A stretch of DNA of 64,000 nt from Hofstenia miamia (GCA_900660155.1 CABFPE010000490.1:539489-603488), one strand, 5' to 3'. Shown: positions 22,525 to 34,192, counted from the first letter of the stretch. Translations and numbers: made by a program. The notes: generated by a model not told the origin, from the sequence alone.

Positions 22525-23687
22525 ACTTAGGAGTAATAGAGAAGGACAGAACAGATCATGAGGAAATGAAGATTAGGGTAAGAAAATAATACAAGAGGAG
22601 GGTAAGGAAGGTACTACAGAAGTCAGCATTGAATGGGCAGAATTGTATAAAAGCAATTAAGATGTTAATAGGTTGTACATCGCAAGGCATAGGGGAAATG
22701 ACTGCTAAGTGTGGAAGAAACTGTAGAAGCAGAAGCACTAGGGCTAAAGGAATGCGTAGAAGCGTAACCTAGAGGGTCACTACTGGAGGTCACTAAGAAG
22801 TTAAGGAAGATAAAAACAGAGAGTGAAGGAAAGACAGCATACCAGAGTAGGATGGAACTAGAGAAACAAACAAGGTATAGGCAGAGGCAAATGCATGGAG
22901 AATACTGGAGGAATACAGAAAAGTGTGACTGAGAAGTAAGCAACAAGTGGTTAAAGAAGGCAGGACTGAAAATAGAAACAGAAACACTGACAATGGCAGC
23001 ACAGGAGCAAGCAATAAGAACAAACTAAGTGAAGAAGCATATAAATAGAAGAATGGAAGTGAGTGATAACTGTAGGCTATGTAAGAAAGAATGTGAGACA
23101 GTAAATCATCTGATAGCAGGGTGTGAAAAGTTGGTGCAGAATGAGTATAAGCTCTGGCATGACAAGGTGGGATGATTGGTACATTGGACCTTGAGCAGGC
23201 AGCATGGGCTAGAAGCAGGAGACAAATGGTATGAGCACAAGCCACAGGGAGTCATAGAGAATGATATTCTTAAGATACTGTGGGCCTTCAACATACAGAC
23301 AAGCAAGTTGATAGAAGCGCTGAGACCAGCATAGTAGTGGTAGACAAAACGAAAAGATTGGGAACAGTGATAGACATAGCAATACCAAAGGACAGAAATG
23401 TAGAAAGCAAGGAGAAAGAGAAGATAGACAAGTAAAGGGAGTTGGCAGAGGAAATAGAAAGGCTGTGGAAGTTGAAGTAGTCCCGGTGGTAGTAGTAGGA
23501 GCACTAGGAGCAGTAAGTAAGAAGCATAAGAGATACTTGGAGGAATTGGGAGTACCAAAGTGGGGAAGGCAGCATTGTTAGGAACAGCTAGTCCTGAGGA
23601 ATGCTCTCAGACTCCCTGGGAACTGGTGAGTTCCCCGAGCTGAGAGGGATACCAGCATGAAGCTGTGAGAAGAATAATAATAATAAT
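22525..23687 (+). mobile_element. R2/NeSL-like LINE fragment (RT end, zinc knuckle, nuclease region, 3' tail)
   Basis: The + strand reads as the C-terminal half of a site-specific-type LINE protein. FKYLGV at about 22518-22540 is the RT palm box. Then come KIRVRK and RRVRKVLQKS, EVSNKWLKKAGLKIETE (about 22950), and a CCHC zinc knuckle CRLCKKECETVNHLIAGC (23071-23124). A WYEHKPQGVIENDILKILW block and remains of the restriction-like endonuclease region (EEIERLWK; VVVGALGAV) follow. The 3' end is ACCAGCATGAAGCTGTG followed by (TAA)n, which runs into the assembly gap. Several stops and frame changes make it dead. The N-terminal half and most of the RT are missing. Confidence 0.75.
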
Positions 23688-24238
23688 NNNNNNNNNNNNN
23701 NNNNNNNNNNNNNNNNNNNNNNNNNNNNNNNNNNNNNNNNNNNNNNNNNNNNNNNNNNNNNNNNNNNNNNNNNNNNNNNNNNNNNNNNNNNNNNNNNNNN
23801 NNNNNNNNNNNNNNNNNNNNNNNNNNNNNNNNNNNNNNNNNNNNNNNNNNNNNNNNNNNNNNNNNNNNNNNNNNNNNNNNNNNNNNNNNNNNNNNNNNNN
23901 NNNNNNNNNNNNNNNNNNNNNNNNNNNNNNNNNNNNNNNNNNNNNNNNNNNNNNNNNNNNNNNNNNNNNNNNNNNNNNNNNNNNNNNNNNNNNNNNNNNN
24001 NNNNNNNNNNNNNNNNNNNNNNNNNNNNNNNNNNNNNNNNNNNNNNNNNNNNNNNNNNNNNNNNNNNNNNNNNNNNNNNNNNNNNNNNNNNNNNNNNNNN
24101 NNNNNNNNNNNNNNNNNNNNNNNNNNNNNNNNNNNNNNNNNNNNNNNNNNNNNNNNNNNNNNNNNNNNNNNNNNNNNNNNNNNNNNNNNNNNNNNNNNNN
24201 NNNNNNNNNNNNNNNNNNNNNNNNNNNNNNNNNNNNNN
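23688..24238. other. Assembly gap, 551 Ns
   Basis: Run of N directly after a (TAA)n tract, so the break was probably caused by the microsatellite tail. Confidence 1.
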
Positions 24239-24651
24239 CAGGTCAGGTCAGAAAGTTGAAGCTGGATGAGAATAAGGGAAAAGAAGAGCTGAACAGACGA
24301 AGCAAAAAGAAAATGAAATGGCAGATGTAGTAGCAGAAGTAGTGGTAGAAACAGCAGAAACCGCAGCTGTTGAAACAGAGGCAGCAATCAAGGAAAGGAT
24401 GAAGAAAGAAATAAAAGACAGAACTAGGTTGCCAGTACCAAGAGGCATTAAGAGAAGCAAGTTAGCAGTAGAAACAGCAAAGGTTAACAAAGTATTAGAA
24501 AAGATAGAAGCTAAGAGTGTAACAGAGATAAACAGGTTAGTGTATGCAGGCGCATGGGAGGTGCTGAAAAATGTAGGCATGGACATGAAGAAGAAAAGAC
24601 GACAAGCAGATAAGAGAGACAGATACCAGCATGAAGCTGTGAGAAGAAATT
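24239..24651 (+). mobile_element. Internally deleted relative of the R2/NeSL-like LINE
   Basis: An open frame of 111 codons (24318-24650) contains VNKVLEKIEAKSVTEINRLV and YAGAWEVLKNVGMDMKKKRR. I recognise this as the region just upstream of the RT in the same LINE group (K-x-N-x-x-L-x-x-I ... L-N-x-L-x-Y-A-G-A). It then passes directly into ACCAGCATGAAGCTGTGAG plus (TAA)n, the same 3' end as the copy at 23650. The RT, zinc knuckle and endonuclease are absent. It looks like a non-autonomous derivative that kept the 3' recognition sequence. Part of its 5' side lies in the gap. Confidence 0.65.
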
Positions 24652-24652
24652 A

Positions 24653-24712
<60 letters not shown>
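24652..24712. repeat. (TAA)n 3' tail / microsatellite
   Basis: About 20 TAA units directly after the LINE 3' end. Simple-repeat tails are usual for several LINE clades. Confidence 0.95.
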
Positions 24713-25374
24713 TTTAGATCCGCTGGATATTTTGGACTTTTCATAGCGCCTCTGAATATCATTTTTTGAACTATGATGATGTCGCTGAATACATGAACTA
24801 TTATAGCGCTGCTAAATATTTGTCCTAAAAAAAGGCACCGCTAAATACAAAATTGTTATTAACAAGCATTTTTAAGAAATGCTTGAAAAACAATAAATTT
24901 AATAAACAATAACATTGATAATATGCAATAAAAAATATGACTAAAAAGTTATCGCAGATAATGCATAATTGAGCTTATTTTGGAATATATTCTATAAACG
25001 AATTCCCTATCAGCTTTATATCCATTTCGAAGAAGAATTTGCCGGATATCTTTTCGTGGAATAGTTTTATTGATATCTTAAACAGCAAAATGCCCTTTTT
25101 TTCAGATAAATTTAAAGTATAGGTTGAAGTGCGAAATGTTGTTAAAACCCGTACAAAATTTTCTCGCTTTCTCTCATTTACTGGTTTTTTGCACTGAGCT
25201 CACCACACACACATTTATTCTATATATATTTTATTATTATTTTGTAAATACATGTATTTGTAGTTTGTAACTTTTTTACTGTCATTTATTTACTGCAATA
25301 AATTTGCTTTGACTGTTAAGTGATTTGACAGGAGTTATATTTTTCTTTGGTTTCTTGGTAGTAGGCATATTAGC
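24713..25374. other. AT-rich stretch with degenerate CGCTAAATA motifs
   Basis: Four related motifs (GCGCCTCTGAATAT, GTCGCTGAATAC, GCGCTGCTAAATAT, CACCGCTAAATAC) occur between 24747 and 24846. They resemble motifs in the GPCR intron at 52048-52536. The rest shows nothing recognisable. Confidence 0.4.
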
Positions 25375-25618
25375 TTATCACTAGTGTCATGTTCTGAAGA
25401 CTTGAACTGACATTAATTTGTTTGGTTTGCTTCTTTCTAGCAATGAACTTAGGTTTCTTAAATTTCCCAATCATCTCAAATCTTAAGCAGGTTGGCTCAT
25501 TTTCTTTATCCGACTCTCTAGAGTAATTCATTCCTATGTCAATGTCAGATTCATTATCATCATTGACATTACTTTGTGTGGGTAATTCTCCAAAAAGTTT
25601 TTTCGTTGCTAACGGATG
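25375..25618 (-). other. Small minus-strand open frame, unassigned
   Basis: About 80 codons are open (LATKKLFGELPTQSNVND, then acidic DDNESDIDIG, then the basic stretch KFKKPKFIARKKQTKQ) with no start Met found within it. The acidic-then-basic composition would suit a nuclear or nucleic-acid-binding tail, and it directly follows the truncated LINE in the same direction. No family recognised. It may be part of another decayed element. Confidence 0.25.
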
Positions 25619-25624
25619 ATGCTT

Positions 25625-27822
25625 TTAGTAATTGCTCTTTATAGCATAGCATAAGTTTACAAAAATGCAATATTGCTTCGTTAAAAAACACAAGGCCAAC
25701 TTTATCAAGACAAGAGGCAGTAATGGGGGTGAAAGTGATCGGTCGAAAAGCTTAGGATTTGTCAGACTTGCTTTGTTAGTCTTCGGTATAGGTGCTATGA
25801 GAGTCCATGCTTCCAAACCGAGGGATATGTTAACTCTCTGAAACTCCTTGTAAATATATGTGAATAGGGAATAGATAATTCCTTTGAACATTGTTTCAAA
25901 ACCCATGGCCTAACAATGCCCAGTCCTTTTGAGGTAACCGATTTGACTTTCCCAAGAATTGTCTCATTTCCATTTCATCAACGCTAAAGAGGTATTCCTT
26001 CATCCAAATGGCAATCTTCGTTGACAAGTAGAAAGGACGTGTTAAGCATAGTACTTTCATCATAGAATAGGGGCTCATGTAATGCCTTCTTTTTCTTCGT
26101 CATATTGGAATAAATGGTGAAAAGCTCATCTTTAGTCATGTTTCGTACACTGTCTTTACGGAATTCATTAACTACCCTATTAATACGCCTTTGTATTGAG
26201 TTTCTGGTCATTTTATCATTGTTCCTCATTGCCATCTTCTGTCTTTCACAGAAGTCCTTTACCTTAACTTTTTTCGAAGGTATGTTATCATTCACAAGAA
26301 AATTAATATATTCTTCGGTCGTAATGATAGTATCATCTAATGATTCCGAAATAAAAATATCCCAGTCTGTCGTCTCCATTTTATATCGAAGCTTAGTAAT
26401 ATTTTCACTTGATAGATCTTGTGTAATTCTGTATTTCATTCTTTTCTTGGACTTACATGTATACTTGGTTTCAGATTTATTTCCATGTGGAATGAAGTAT
26501 TCTGTGCTGGTGTTAGGTCTTATACATATTTCCGTCAGAAACATAAGCAAGATCAAGCTGTCCTTCAGAGGGAAAACCGTAGATATTGTGACGAGATTAA
26601 TTAATGTTTATTTTGTGTCTTTTGAGATTCCTAATTGCAATTACATAAGAGTGGTGGTGGTACGTGATTATGAAACTAAGATTGGTAAAATACATTCTTT
26701 GCTCTTTAGCTCGACTCTGAGGACGAATGTACCATGCTGGCCTCTCGATTAGCATAATTACATAAAACATCTATAAATAGCAACAACATTATATTAAATG
26801 GAAAAAGCAACTGTTTTAACACATAACATATAATATAATGTAATTGGATAGGCTAAATATTGTCAGTATAATACAAATATGCTTTAAGGCGTGCTGGCAT
26901 TGACTCAATCAAAGTATGGCAATAATCACTTAAGACTTCCCAGGTAACTGGGCTTGAATAAATGTGGATGACGCAGTAGGATCAATGGTAACTATCCTTT
27001 TTATTAAATTATCTGTTCTAACAGAAGTGACACGCGGGCGAGATGGCCTTTTTCGTGCTGCCTAACTGCCCGTAGCTGCCAATCTTGCTAATGATCATTT
27101 CACAACAGACTTTGACTCACTCAGGCGTTGCCTATAACATTTTGAGTATATCCTTTGCGACGAAGAATTTCCATCTGAACAACTTTACTTTGTGAAATGT
27201 CCTTATTTCTGCCCATTTTGATAACAAACTTACAGTATTAAAATTCAATTATAAAGGCAGTGTGGAATAGATTTTACATTTATAACATTTCTATCACGTC
27301 AACTCAGTCAAATTTGACTGGTTGATTAATAATTATCACGCGATGAAGACGTGTGAATTAGGTAATATCATGTGGTTGCTATTTATACATGTTTTATGTA
27401 ATTATACTAATCGAGAGGCCAGCATGGTATATGTTTATTAGGATGATTGATGAGTATTTCGATAGAAAATAACTCGGCCTACAATTCACAACCAAAAATT
27501 CAGCATCTGGATTAGATGTTTGAGACACCAATTTCGGGTGATTCTTGCACCATCTCTTGGATACGTAAGTGATAAGTCCACCACCGTCAAACTCTTTAAA
27601 ATTATCAAGATTGCGGTCTCTTCGATACATATGGAAATCATCAATTTCTAACAAACTATCAGGGATATTGTTCTGAAGTTTAATCTCTTGAATCGCTAGT
27701 ACACATAAACCCGGCCAGATTTTAACATATTTCCTTAGAAAGTCAATTTTTGTGAGCACACCATTGATATTGTTAGAAATCACAAAAGGAAAGGAAAACA
27801 TATCCGGGCACATTTCTTCCAA
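25625..27822 (-). mobile_element. LINE ORF2 (endonuclease and start of RT), split by a DNA transposon
   Basis: On the minus strand the endonuclease domain lies at 27430-27822: CVLAIQEIKLQNNIPDSLL with the catalytic E, YRRDRN, and GGGLITYV. The frame is interrupted at a TA by the 696-bp element at 26732-27427 and resumes beyond it. The EN-RT linker is a long open frame (25984-26556: RYKMETTDWDIFI; NSIQRRINRVVNEFRK). The RT begins with LEAWTLIAPIPKTNKASLTN (about 25780, the usual W-x-x-A-x-I-x-P-I-P-K). The palm and everything 3' of it are missing, unlike the usual 5' truncation of LINEs, so a later deletion removed the end. Confidence 0.75.
26732..27427 (-). mobile_element. 696-bp Tc1-type element, internally deleted, TA-flanked
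   Basis: The two ends are inverted repeats of about 58 bases with roughly three mismatches, starting CCATGCTGGCCTCTCGATTA at both ends. A TA sits immediately outside each end (26730-26731, 27428-27429), the Tc1/mariner target duplication. On the minus strand an N-terminal transposase part is readable: ATG near 27218, MGRNKDISQSKVVQMEILRR (helix-turn-helix), then KRPSRPRVTSVRTDNLIKRI (GRPR-like). It then jumps to a C-terminal ESMPARLKAY. The catalytic DDE region is deleted. The element interrupts a LINE ORF2. Confidence 0.85.
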
Positions 27823-27849
27823 TGAAATATTTCCATTTATTTCCGATAT

Positions 27850-28680
27850 TCATTGCAGATCATTTGTTTCTACCAATTTGCCATCCATATATAGTTTCAG
27901 GTTCTCAAATGCAATTCTCTTTCGATCGACTTTGTCTTCATGAATAAGTTGGTACCTTTTCCTTAGTAGTGATTTCTCCACTTCTCTATCTTTAATACTC
28001 AACTCCGCTTTAATGTAGACTTTGAATTCGTTAAATGATTTCAATGTATGTGATTTCGATAGGATACATCGTTTGGCTCAAATTGTACTCACATTGACAA
28101 TTCCGGTCTTTCCCGACCTTTTAAGAATTTCCCTATTCTGAACATTTCAGTTATATTAATATTAGGTTCGCCAAGAAAGTCAAACACCCTTGACACCTTT
28201 TCTTTATCTTGTATTAACCTGTTTCCAGAGTGAGGTTCAGGCACTTCTGAAATAACTAGGCGCGTTATGTAATTATCAGGCATCAACTTACGGTTAGGTA
28301 GGTCTTTTGCTTTACGAAGCTCATCCATTCTGTCTGTCTGTCATCCAGTTTCTTCATCTGATCCATTGTATCTTTGTATGTTGAATCTAATTTGTCAAGT
28401 CGTCCAGAAATTTTGGTTTCACGATTCCTTTCTTTGAATATTTCTTTCTTCCCTGTGTCAACGCATTTGGTACAAAATGTAATAAAATGCCTATGGTATT
28501 GTATTAGGGCATCCACACATCCAACTGAAAATCTTTTTGACTTCTTTGTTAAATGCATTTCCATATTGCAATGTATACATGTGAATTTCAATGTATTATC
28601 TTCGATATCTTTTAGACCCGTTTTGCACGCTGAGTTTACTCTTGAGATTGCCATTTCGCTAGCAAAACAAATCATGCTCT
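27850..28680 (-). mobile_element. LINE ORF1 (Cys/His finger, coiled coil, RRM-like), decayed
   Basis: Minus-strand ORF1 of the same LINE. A Cys/His-rich segment (FTCIHCNMEMH; then C at GCVDAL; then FCTKC; about 28600-28460) resembles the PHD-like finger of CR1-group ORF1s. A charged probable coiled coil follows (ISGRLDKLDSTYKDTMDQMK; 28400-28330). RLVISEVPEPHSGN with FRIGKFLKGRERP (28270-28100) matches the usual V-I-x-G-x-P-E ... R-x-G-K RRM-like order. SLLRKRYQLIHEDKVDRKR (27960) matches the ORF1 C-terminus. Frames change at least twice. Confidence 0.6.
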
Positions 28681-29467
28681 AGAGTAGCATCATCAACTTT
28701 ATCTAAAGATGCCATATTTCTAAGATTATTAGCGAATTTTTCAATCGCGTATTTTCCCAATTTAGAGCAAGTAAAAATATTATATCTTTGACTAAGATTT
28801 TTTTAATACATCTTGCTAATTACTGGGATCTCTTACTCGTTGGATGATTAAGCGAGAGAATATATCAGCGAAGAGGAAAGACAGCAGGGATTCCTTGCAG
28901 CGCAAGGGTCAATTCTAAAAAATAAATATCTAATTGTTTTAAGTTTTTTGGATCTACATGTAATTGAGTTGTTTCAAAAAAACTGAACATCCAGCAACTA
29001 TTATAAACTCAGTTATTACGATTTTTAACAATGTGCTAAGTATTTCTAAAAAAATAATTATGAGCTTCTAATATTAATATCTGCTTTTTGTAAAGTTGTC
29101 ATTCGAAAACTAAAGACTGTTCATGTTTAATAAACAAAACTGAATATATTATTTTGAATCGACCATTTGTTTTGTCGGAATATTGTAAAGAAGATTTTAA
29201 TGAAAAACTGAATTTTGTAAGTCATGATTCTGAAAGTGAAAATTTGATCATTATTTTCTTCTGTATGAACTTTATTTTACAAGGCTCCCGCTCTATTATA
29301 CCCTTTATTTAGAAAAACTTTTAAAAAAATTTAGATGTCTTTGAGAACTTTTTTTTGTGGCATGCTATTTTTCTGTTACTTTAAAGATAAACTGTATCAA
29401 TTGCGTATTCAAATTTGAACATGCAAAATGGCTGCTTTTTATGAATTAGTGTAATATATATTTTTAG
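28681..29467 (+). other. End of intron 2, no element recognised
   Basis: AT-rich. It ends with a pyrimidine-poor but usable acceptor (TATATATTTTTAG) at 29467. Confidence 0.6.
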
Positions 29468-29992
29468 GTATACGCGCAAATTTTTTCATGAATCATCTTT
29501 TAAAGAATGAACAGGAACGAATAAAGGATGAAGGCTTGTTCAGTGTGCCTTNGCTCTTGTAAGAATTCATTTGTTAGCACCAACGATGTTGCAGAAGCTG
29601 CTGCTGTGTGCCTCATTGAAGGACCTGAAAAGCATGGTAATAAATGTTATGATATTACCGGGCCCCAAACGCACTCTATGTATGACGTCGCTGCTGTTTT
29701 GAGCAAGGTAATGAAGAAAACTATTACATATGAGCCTCAAGACATGGTTCAGTTCAAAAAAGACTTTGGTACTAATCGAGCAGAGGTTTTTGTTTATCTT
29801 ACAAATGGTTTTTTCACTCGATGTTCTCCAGACTTTTATAATCTCACTGGCAGAAGACCTACAACATATGAAGAGTATCTCACCACTAAAGGGCAGGCTG
29901 GAGAAACTGGACTTGAGGAATTATTCCAAGCAGGCATCTTTAAAAAGGGAGAAGATAAGTTCGCAAATCTTGCTGATGTGAAACGCGATTAG
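29468..29992 (+). CDS. NmrA-like NAD(P)-binding protein, exon 3 of 3
   Basis: The exon completes the split Gly codon and reads GIRANFFMNHLLKNEQERIK, then, after a single N at 29552, KNSFVSTNDVAEAAAVCLIE, CYDITGPQTHSMYDVAAVLS, FYNLTGRRPTTYEEYLTT, and ends KRD-stop. RANFFMNH and V-S-T-x-D-V-A-E-A-A-A are the conserved C-terminal landmarks of NmrA-like proteins (substrate-side lobe and YDxTGP motif). If the N is counted as no base, the three exons sum to 978 bases, 326 codons with the stop, and the frame stays open. If counted as one base a stop appears at once. The N is therefore probably an empty join marker. Confidence 0.9.
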
Positions 29993-30005
29993 GCAATTTG
30001 AATTC

Positions 30006-30011
30006 AATAAA
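30006..30011 (+). terminator. Polyadenylation signal of the NmrA-like gene
   Basis: AATAAA 14 bases after the stop codon; a very short 3' UTR. Confidence 0.6.
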
Positions 30012-33000
30012 TATTTTTTTACATTATGCTGCTCGTTGCATTTTCTTTTTGCTAGAATTATTGCAAATTCATTTGATCAATTTATCAATTTAGAAAAAAT
30101 TTACTTAATATATCGCAATTTTTGCTTGACCTATGTAGAGCACTTAGTTCAATGGACTAGGAAATATCAACTTGATTAGAACATTTTTTTCCAGTTGAAA
30201 TATTTCAATATAGTAATTTTTATTTTTGACCGAATTTGTTTTTTCAAATGATGCAAAAAATTATTTCCTGTAAACATAAAGAATGCTTTAGACCCAGTAT
30301 TTAGTTTATCGCAATGGTTCTGCACAACCATTAGTCGTTGCAATATCGAATAAGTGAGGCGGTTCCAGGGACGGATATGCGCCGGGTAATGCCTGGATTA
30401 GGCCAAGGCATTCTTCTAAATTTAAGCTTAAAATCTTCAATTTCAGTGTGTAGATTTTATTCGAAATTTCTAAAAGCAAATTTTGGTGTAGGAAACCGAA
30501 AAATTGGAGAAACTGTTTTTGACAATTATAAAAATGGGCCAAATTGACAATCATTCAAATGGTGCGCACATTGAACAATTATTATAAATTCCTTTAAATG
30601 CTTATCACATTTCATTTTAGTTCTGCTCATATTTATTCTTTATACATTTTGCTATTGTTTTACTTTCTAGAGCATTCGTGGGACACGTGGTAGATTCATT
30701 TGTTATTTTTTATATGGAAGATTAAAGTCATTGGAGATTGGTTCTTGATTTTCATTGGTGTTTTTTTTATATTAGATATAGAATTGCAAAGTTTATGCAG
30801 TGTGCTCGTGCTCGCAAGAACCGACTATTCGCGATGAAAAGCATTGTTTGTAATTATTTCATTGATTTTGACAAAAGTTACAAAGAAATTATTAGTGTTA
30901 GAATTTTGATGCATTCCTATTTTAAACCAAAATCACTGAATGTTTTTTTAGCATTGCTTAATCTATGTTACATATACATGTATTTGTTTTAACTCCCGTT
31001 TGGCTAATAGGCTCCTTTGGTGCCTCCACATAATTTGTTAGCAAAATTGTACGTAAAGTATGCCGCTGATATTGTTTATAATTCTTGAATTTGCCTATCT
31101 ATGTCCTTTGGTAGGTAGCTGAAACAAAGTTCAGTTGCGCATTTGGTGAAAAGTGCAGTTGGCTGATGAATTCCTTTGCGGACCTTACAACTTTATACAG
31201 CATTGTGGAGTTTTTTGTGTATCAGTTTTGGAGTATCCGCAACGCGCACATGTTCAATGAAATGGCACATTGTTAGTTAATTGCATTGATAATTCATCCA
31301 TTTATATAGATGCGAACGATGACAACATTAACCCTTTTCCTACCAATGTACCTTAAATGGAACATGATCTTTAGAAGGCCTCAAAAGTAAAGAGTTTCGT
31401 TTTATTCAAATTTAAGTGATTGATATGCTCTAAGTAGTTCTTCTTTAATGCCTAGCAATTCATTACTGTTTCAAAGTGGAATTGTTTACATAAGCATAGA
31501 TAAATATAAAATTACAAAAAGTTGTGATAACAGGGTGAGAAATTTCAAAAGGAGATTCGAGTGTTTTGCAAAGGTTTGAGTTTTTATTGTGTAAGTGTAT
31601 TTTGTAGATGACAACCAAAAGTATGTATATATGTGAGTTTATTGCTAAAACTTTGTACGTTGTTTGTTTATTCAAGTTGAACTTTTGATGTTCTATTTAT
31701 GAAACATTAGAGGGTTTTCATGCAATGTTATTTTTATACGCTGAATATTATTGCAGGCGATAAGCTTACTGTTTGGTTAGTTGTAGAATCTATGGTTACC
31801 CCTTCATTATCTGCACAAAGTAAAAACTTTATTACTATTACCATATAGAAGCTAAAGGACAGTCCACTACGTCACACTAAGTGAAATGTCTGAGGAAAAA
31901 AATGTTTGGCTTAGTCGTAGGTTGCAAAACTTGCAATAAATGTGATCAAGCCGTCATAATGCAGATGAATTTGCAGCTGACAGAGCGTTCTGTATGACTT
32001 CTGATCTAAATGAGTCATTAGTCCACCACACTGACGTTATGAAAAAAGATGTCTCATTTAGAATTTTGGTGATATATTGTGATGTACGTGCTGAAATTGA
32101 AGAAGCCCTGTGGAAAACCATCTTCAAACAATCGTATAAGAGGTCTGTTTTGATGGTGTCAACCACATTTCTGCCTCTATTTCAAATGTAAAGTTTGCAA
32201 ACAAATACAAAAACTCTTTCAACAAAATTTGATGTCTGACCTTACACAGAAAGAGGCAAAACGTGCTTCAAACAGTTTAACCAGCGATGATGTGGTTAGC
32301 GTTAGGAACGCCAATACGAAAAAAACTTTTATTTTCACCTTTAGTGCATGATTCAAGTGTATTGTTTTGTTTTCATTGGTCAGTAAAATTTAAAAACATA
32401 TTTGAAAGCCTCCAATGTTCAACAAATGGAACATGATATAAGTTCTACATATGTCATATATAAAAATATAGATGTCATTAATGTCAGGTAACCTAAAATG
32501 ATTACTTCTGAAAAAAGATTTAAATTTTTGTCACTAATTCTTCTCTCTGTAGGATAAAGGTTAATTATGCCAATAGTAAGGAAGAGTTTGTCATTGTTAA
32601 AGTTTATATGATGACATCCGGGCATTCAGTCTCTTGGGGATGATTTTATACTTATATTGTGAAATTACGTTCAAGGGTAAAAATCACCAGCCATCCAAGG
32701 TACAACTAGATCCGTAAACGCTATTAGATAGCAGCCTGGCATTTTGCTACATCATCTGACGTCCTCCTTAATCTGAAATGGGATTGGCAACAATTATCCG
32801 TTCGAATGTGGTAAGCTGATAGTTTCTTTTTGATTGCCAGCCTGATATTCGCATGCCATATGACAATATATTTTGTGCCAATCATGCACCACCTTCATGA
32901 AATACGACATTTCCCGCAATCAGTTCAAAGAATTTCGTTCGCCCTATTAGCATTGATAATATACATGCAAGCTTCATCAGACGAAAAAAAGACAAACAGG

Positions 33001-33620
33001 CTCACAAGAGAATATCGGGACTAGTTGATGCGAAACTCAAAAGGTCATACATTGCTAGTGAGAGAATGAGCATCTATGAGAACCACAAAGTGCCAATATC
33101 TTGCACTTATAATTGGTTTGTTTCATTTTAGTTTAATACTTTATTCATTGTTCATTTGTTTTGAGGGCCATCATGTTCTCTCCGTTCGGCGTTTTCTAAA
33201 TTAGTGTATAAAGTGTTCACGCAGCTAATGATAATATATAATCTGGTTGGCATACTCACTTCCAACAGATTTTCATTCAAAGTATCATAAGAATATTAGA
33301 TGAATGCGCTGAATTTTCGAACAATTTTGCTTCTGTATAATGTCTTCCATGATGATGAAATTTTCAAAAATTGTCGTTCAATGAATTTATTGTACGATCT
33401 GCCGTTTTCATGAATATCTGCTGCAATGAGCCATAATCCCCAACATACGAATTAACAATTTCAAATCAGAAGCATTTCATAGTCCTGGGAAATTATTCTC
33501 AATCATTTTTTCAAATTCTATGAAATCCAAAGACTAAGACGATTTTCAGGAACTGCAGCAATGATAACCAAATTCTTAATGTCATTAGTTTTGTCCGTAG
33601 AATAGATTAAACCTAGGCTG
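30012..33620. other. Long region without a recognised gene
   Basis: AT-rich with scattered short open stretches, none with a domain. A GC-richer patch at 30300-30420 can form a short stem (TCCAGG with CCTGGA, about 30364-30400) but fits no RNA family I know. A minus-strand patch at 32870-33000 (SDEACMYIINANRANEIL) is faintly transposase-like and is not called. Confidence 0.4.
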
Positions 33621-34192
33621 CCGTAAAGTAAAGTAAGGTAAAGCAATTGTTTAACGGACATAATTAAATAATACCAAATGTATTAGGAAAAATGCAACTT
33701 ACAAATATTAGAATATACTTTGATTTAGTTATGATATGCATGCGAGTGCCATTGTTTAACTTAAAATTAATTAATTACATAATATTAATGTGATATATAC
33801 TAAGACTGTAATCATTTGGTTACTTGGAAGATTTCGATATTAAGAATAACATTGGTTTAATAAAAGAGAAGATCCTCCCCAGTTTTAAATTCAAAGCAAA
33901 TCTATTTGAAATAACAGGTATTTATCATTAGCTACAATCACAATCATAGACTACTACATTTAGTAGTCTATGCTACATTCAATCACACAATTCCACTATT
34001 AGACAATGTTTTTATTGTCAACAGCATGGAACTTTGTTTACCTAAATGCATGACTTACAGCAACACAGAAAAACCAGTTGTAAGTAATTCTTTGTAAATA
34101 TTGATTTCATTTATATTCTCTTTGTCTAATAAATTTTGAACGATTATCAAATTGAATCAATGTTTTTTATATTACTTTACTTTATTTTACGG
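33621..34192. mobile_element. Candidate MITE, 572 bp, CCGTAAAGTAAAG termini
   Basis: The left end CCGTAAAGTAAAGTAAGGTAA (33621-33641) is inverted at 34172-34192 with about two mismatches. A further partial copy (CCGTAAAGTAAA) lies at 34209. The interior has a near-perfect palindrome around 33946-33975 (TAGTCTA arms) and no coding capacity. No target duplication is evident. Confidence 0.5.

Noticed and set aside
22556-23558. Several minus-strand frames of Leu/Ser/Tyr-rich protein
   Set aside because: Shadows of the purine-rich + strand LINE fragment; low-complexity composition and no domain.
23665-24330. Long open frames across the N run
   Set aside because: Created by unknown bases in the assembly gap, not by coding sequence.
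30300-30420. GC-richer patch as a small structured RNA or SINE
   Set aside because: One short stem only; no match to U-snRNA, tRNA or SINE promoter boxes.
32870-33000. Minus-strand SDEACMYIINANRANEIL patch as a Tc1/mariner catalytic box
   Set aside because: Only one weak block; neighbouring transposase motifs could not be found in order.
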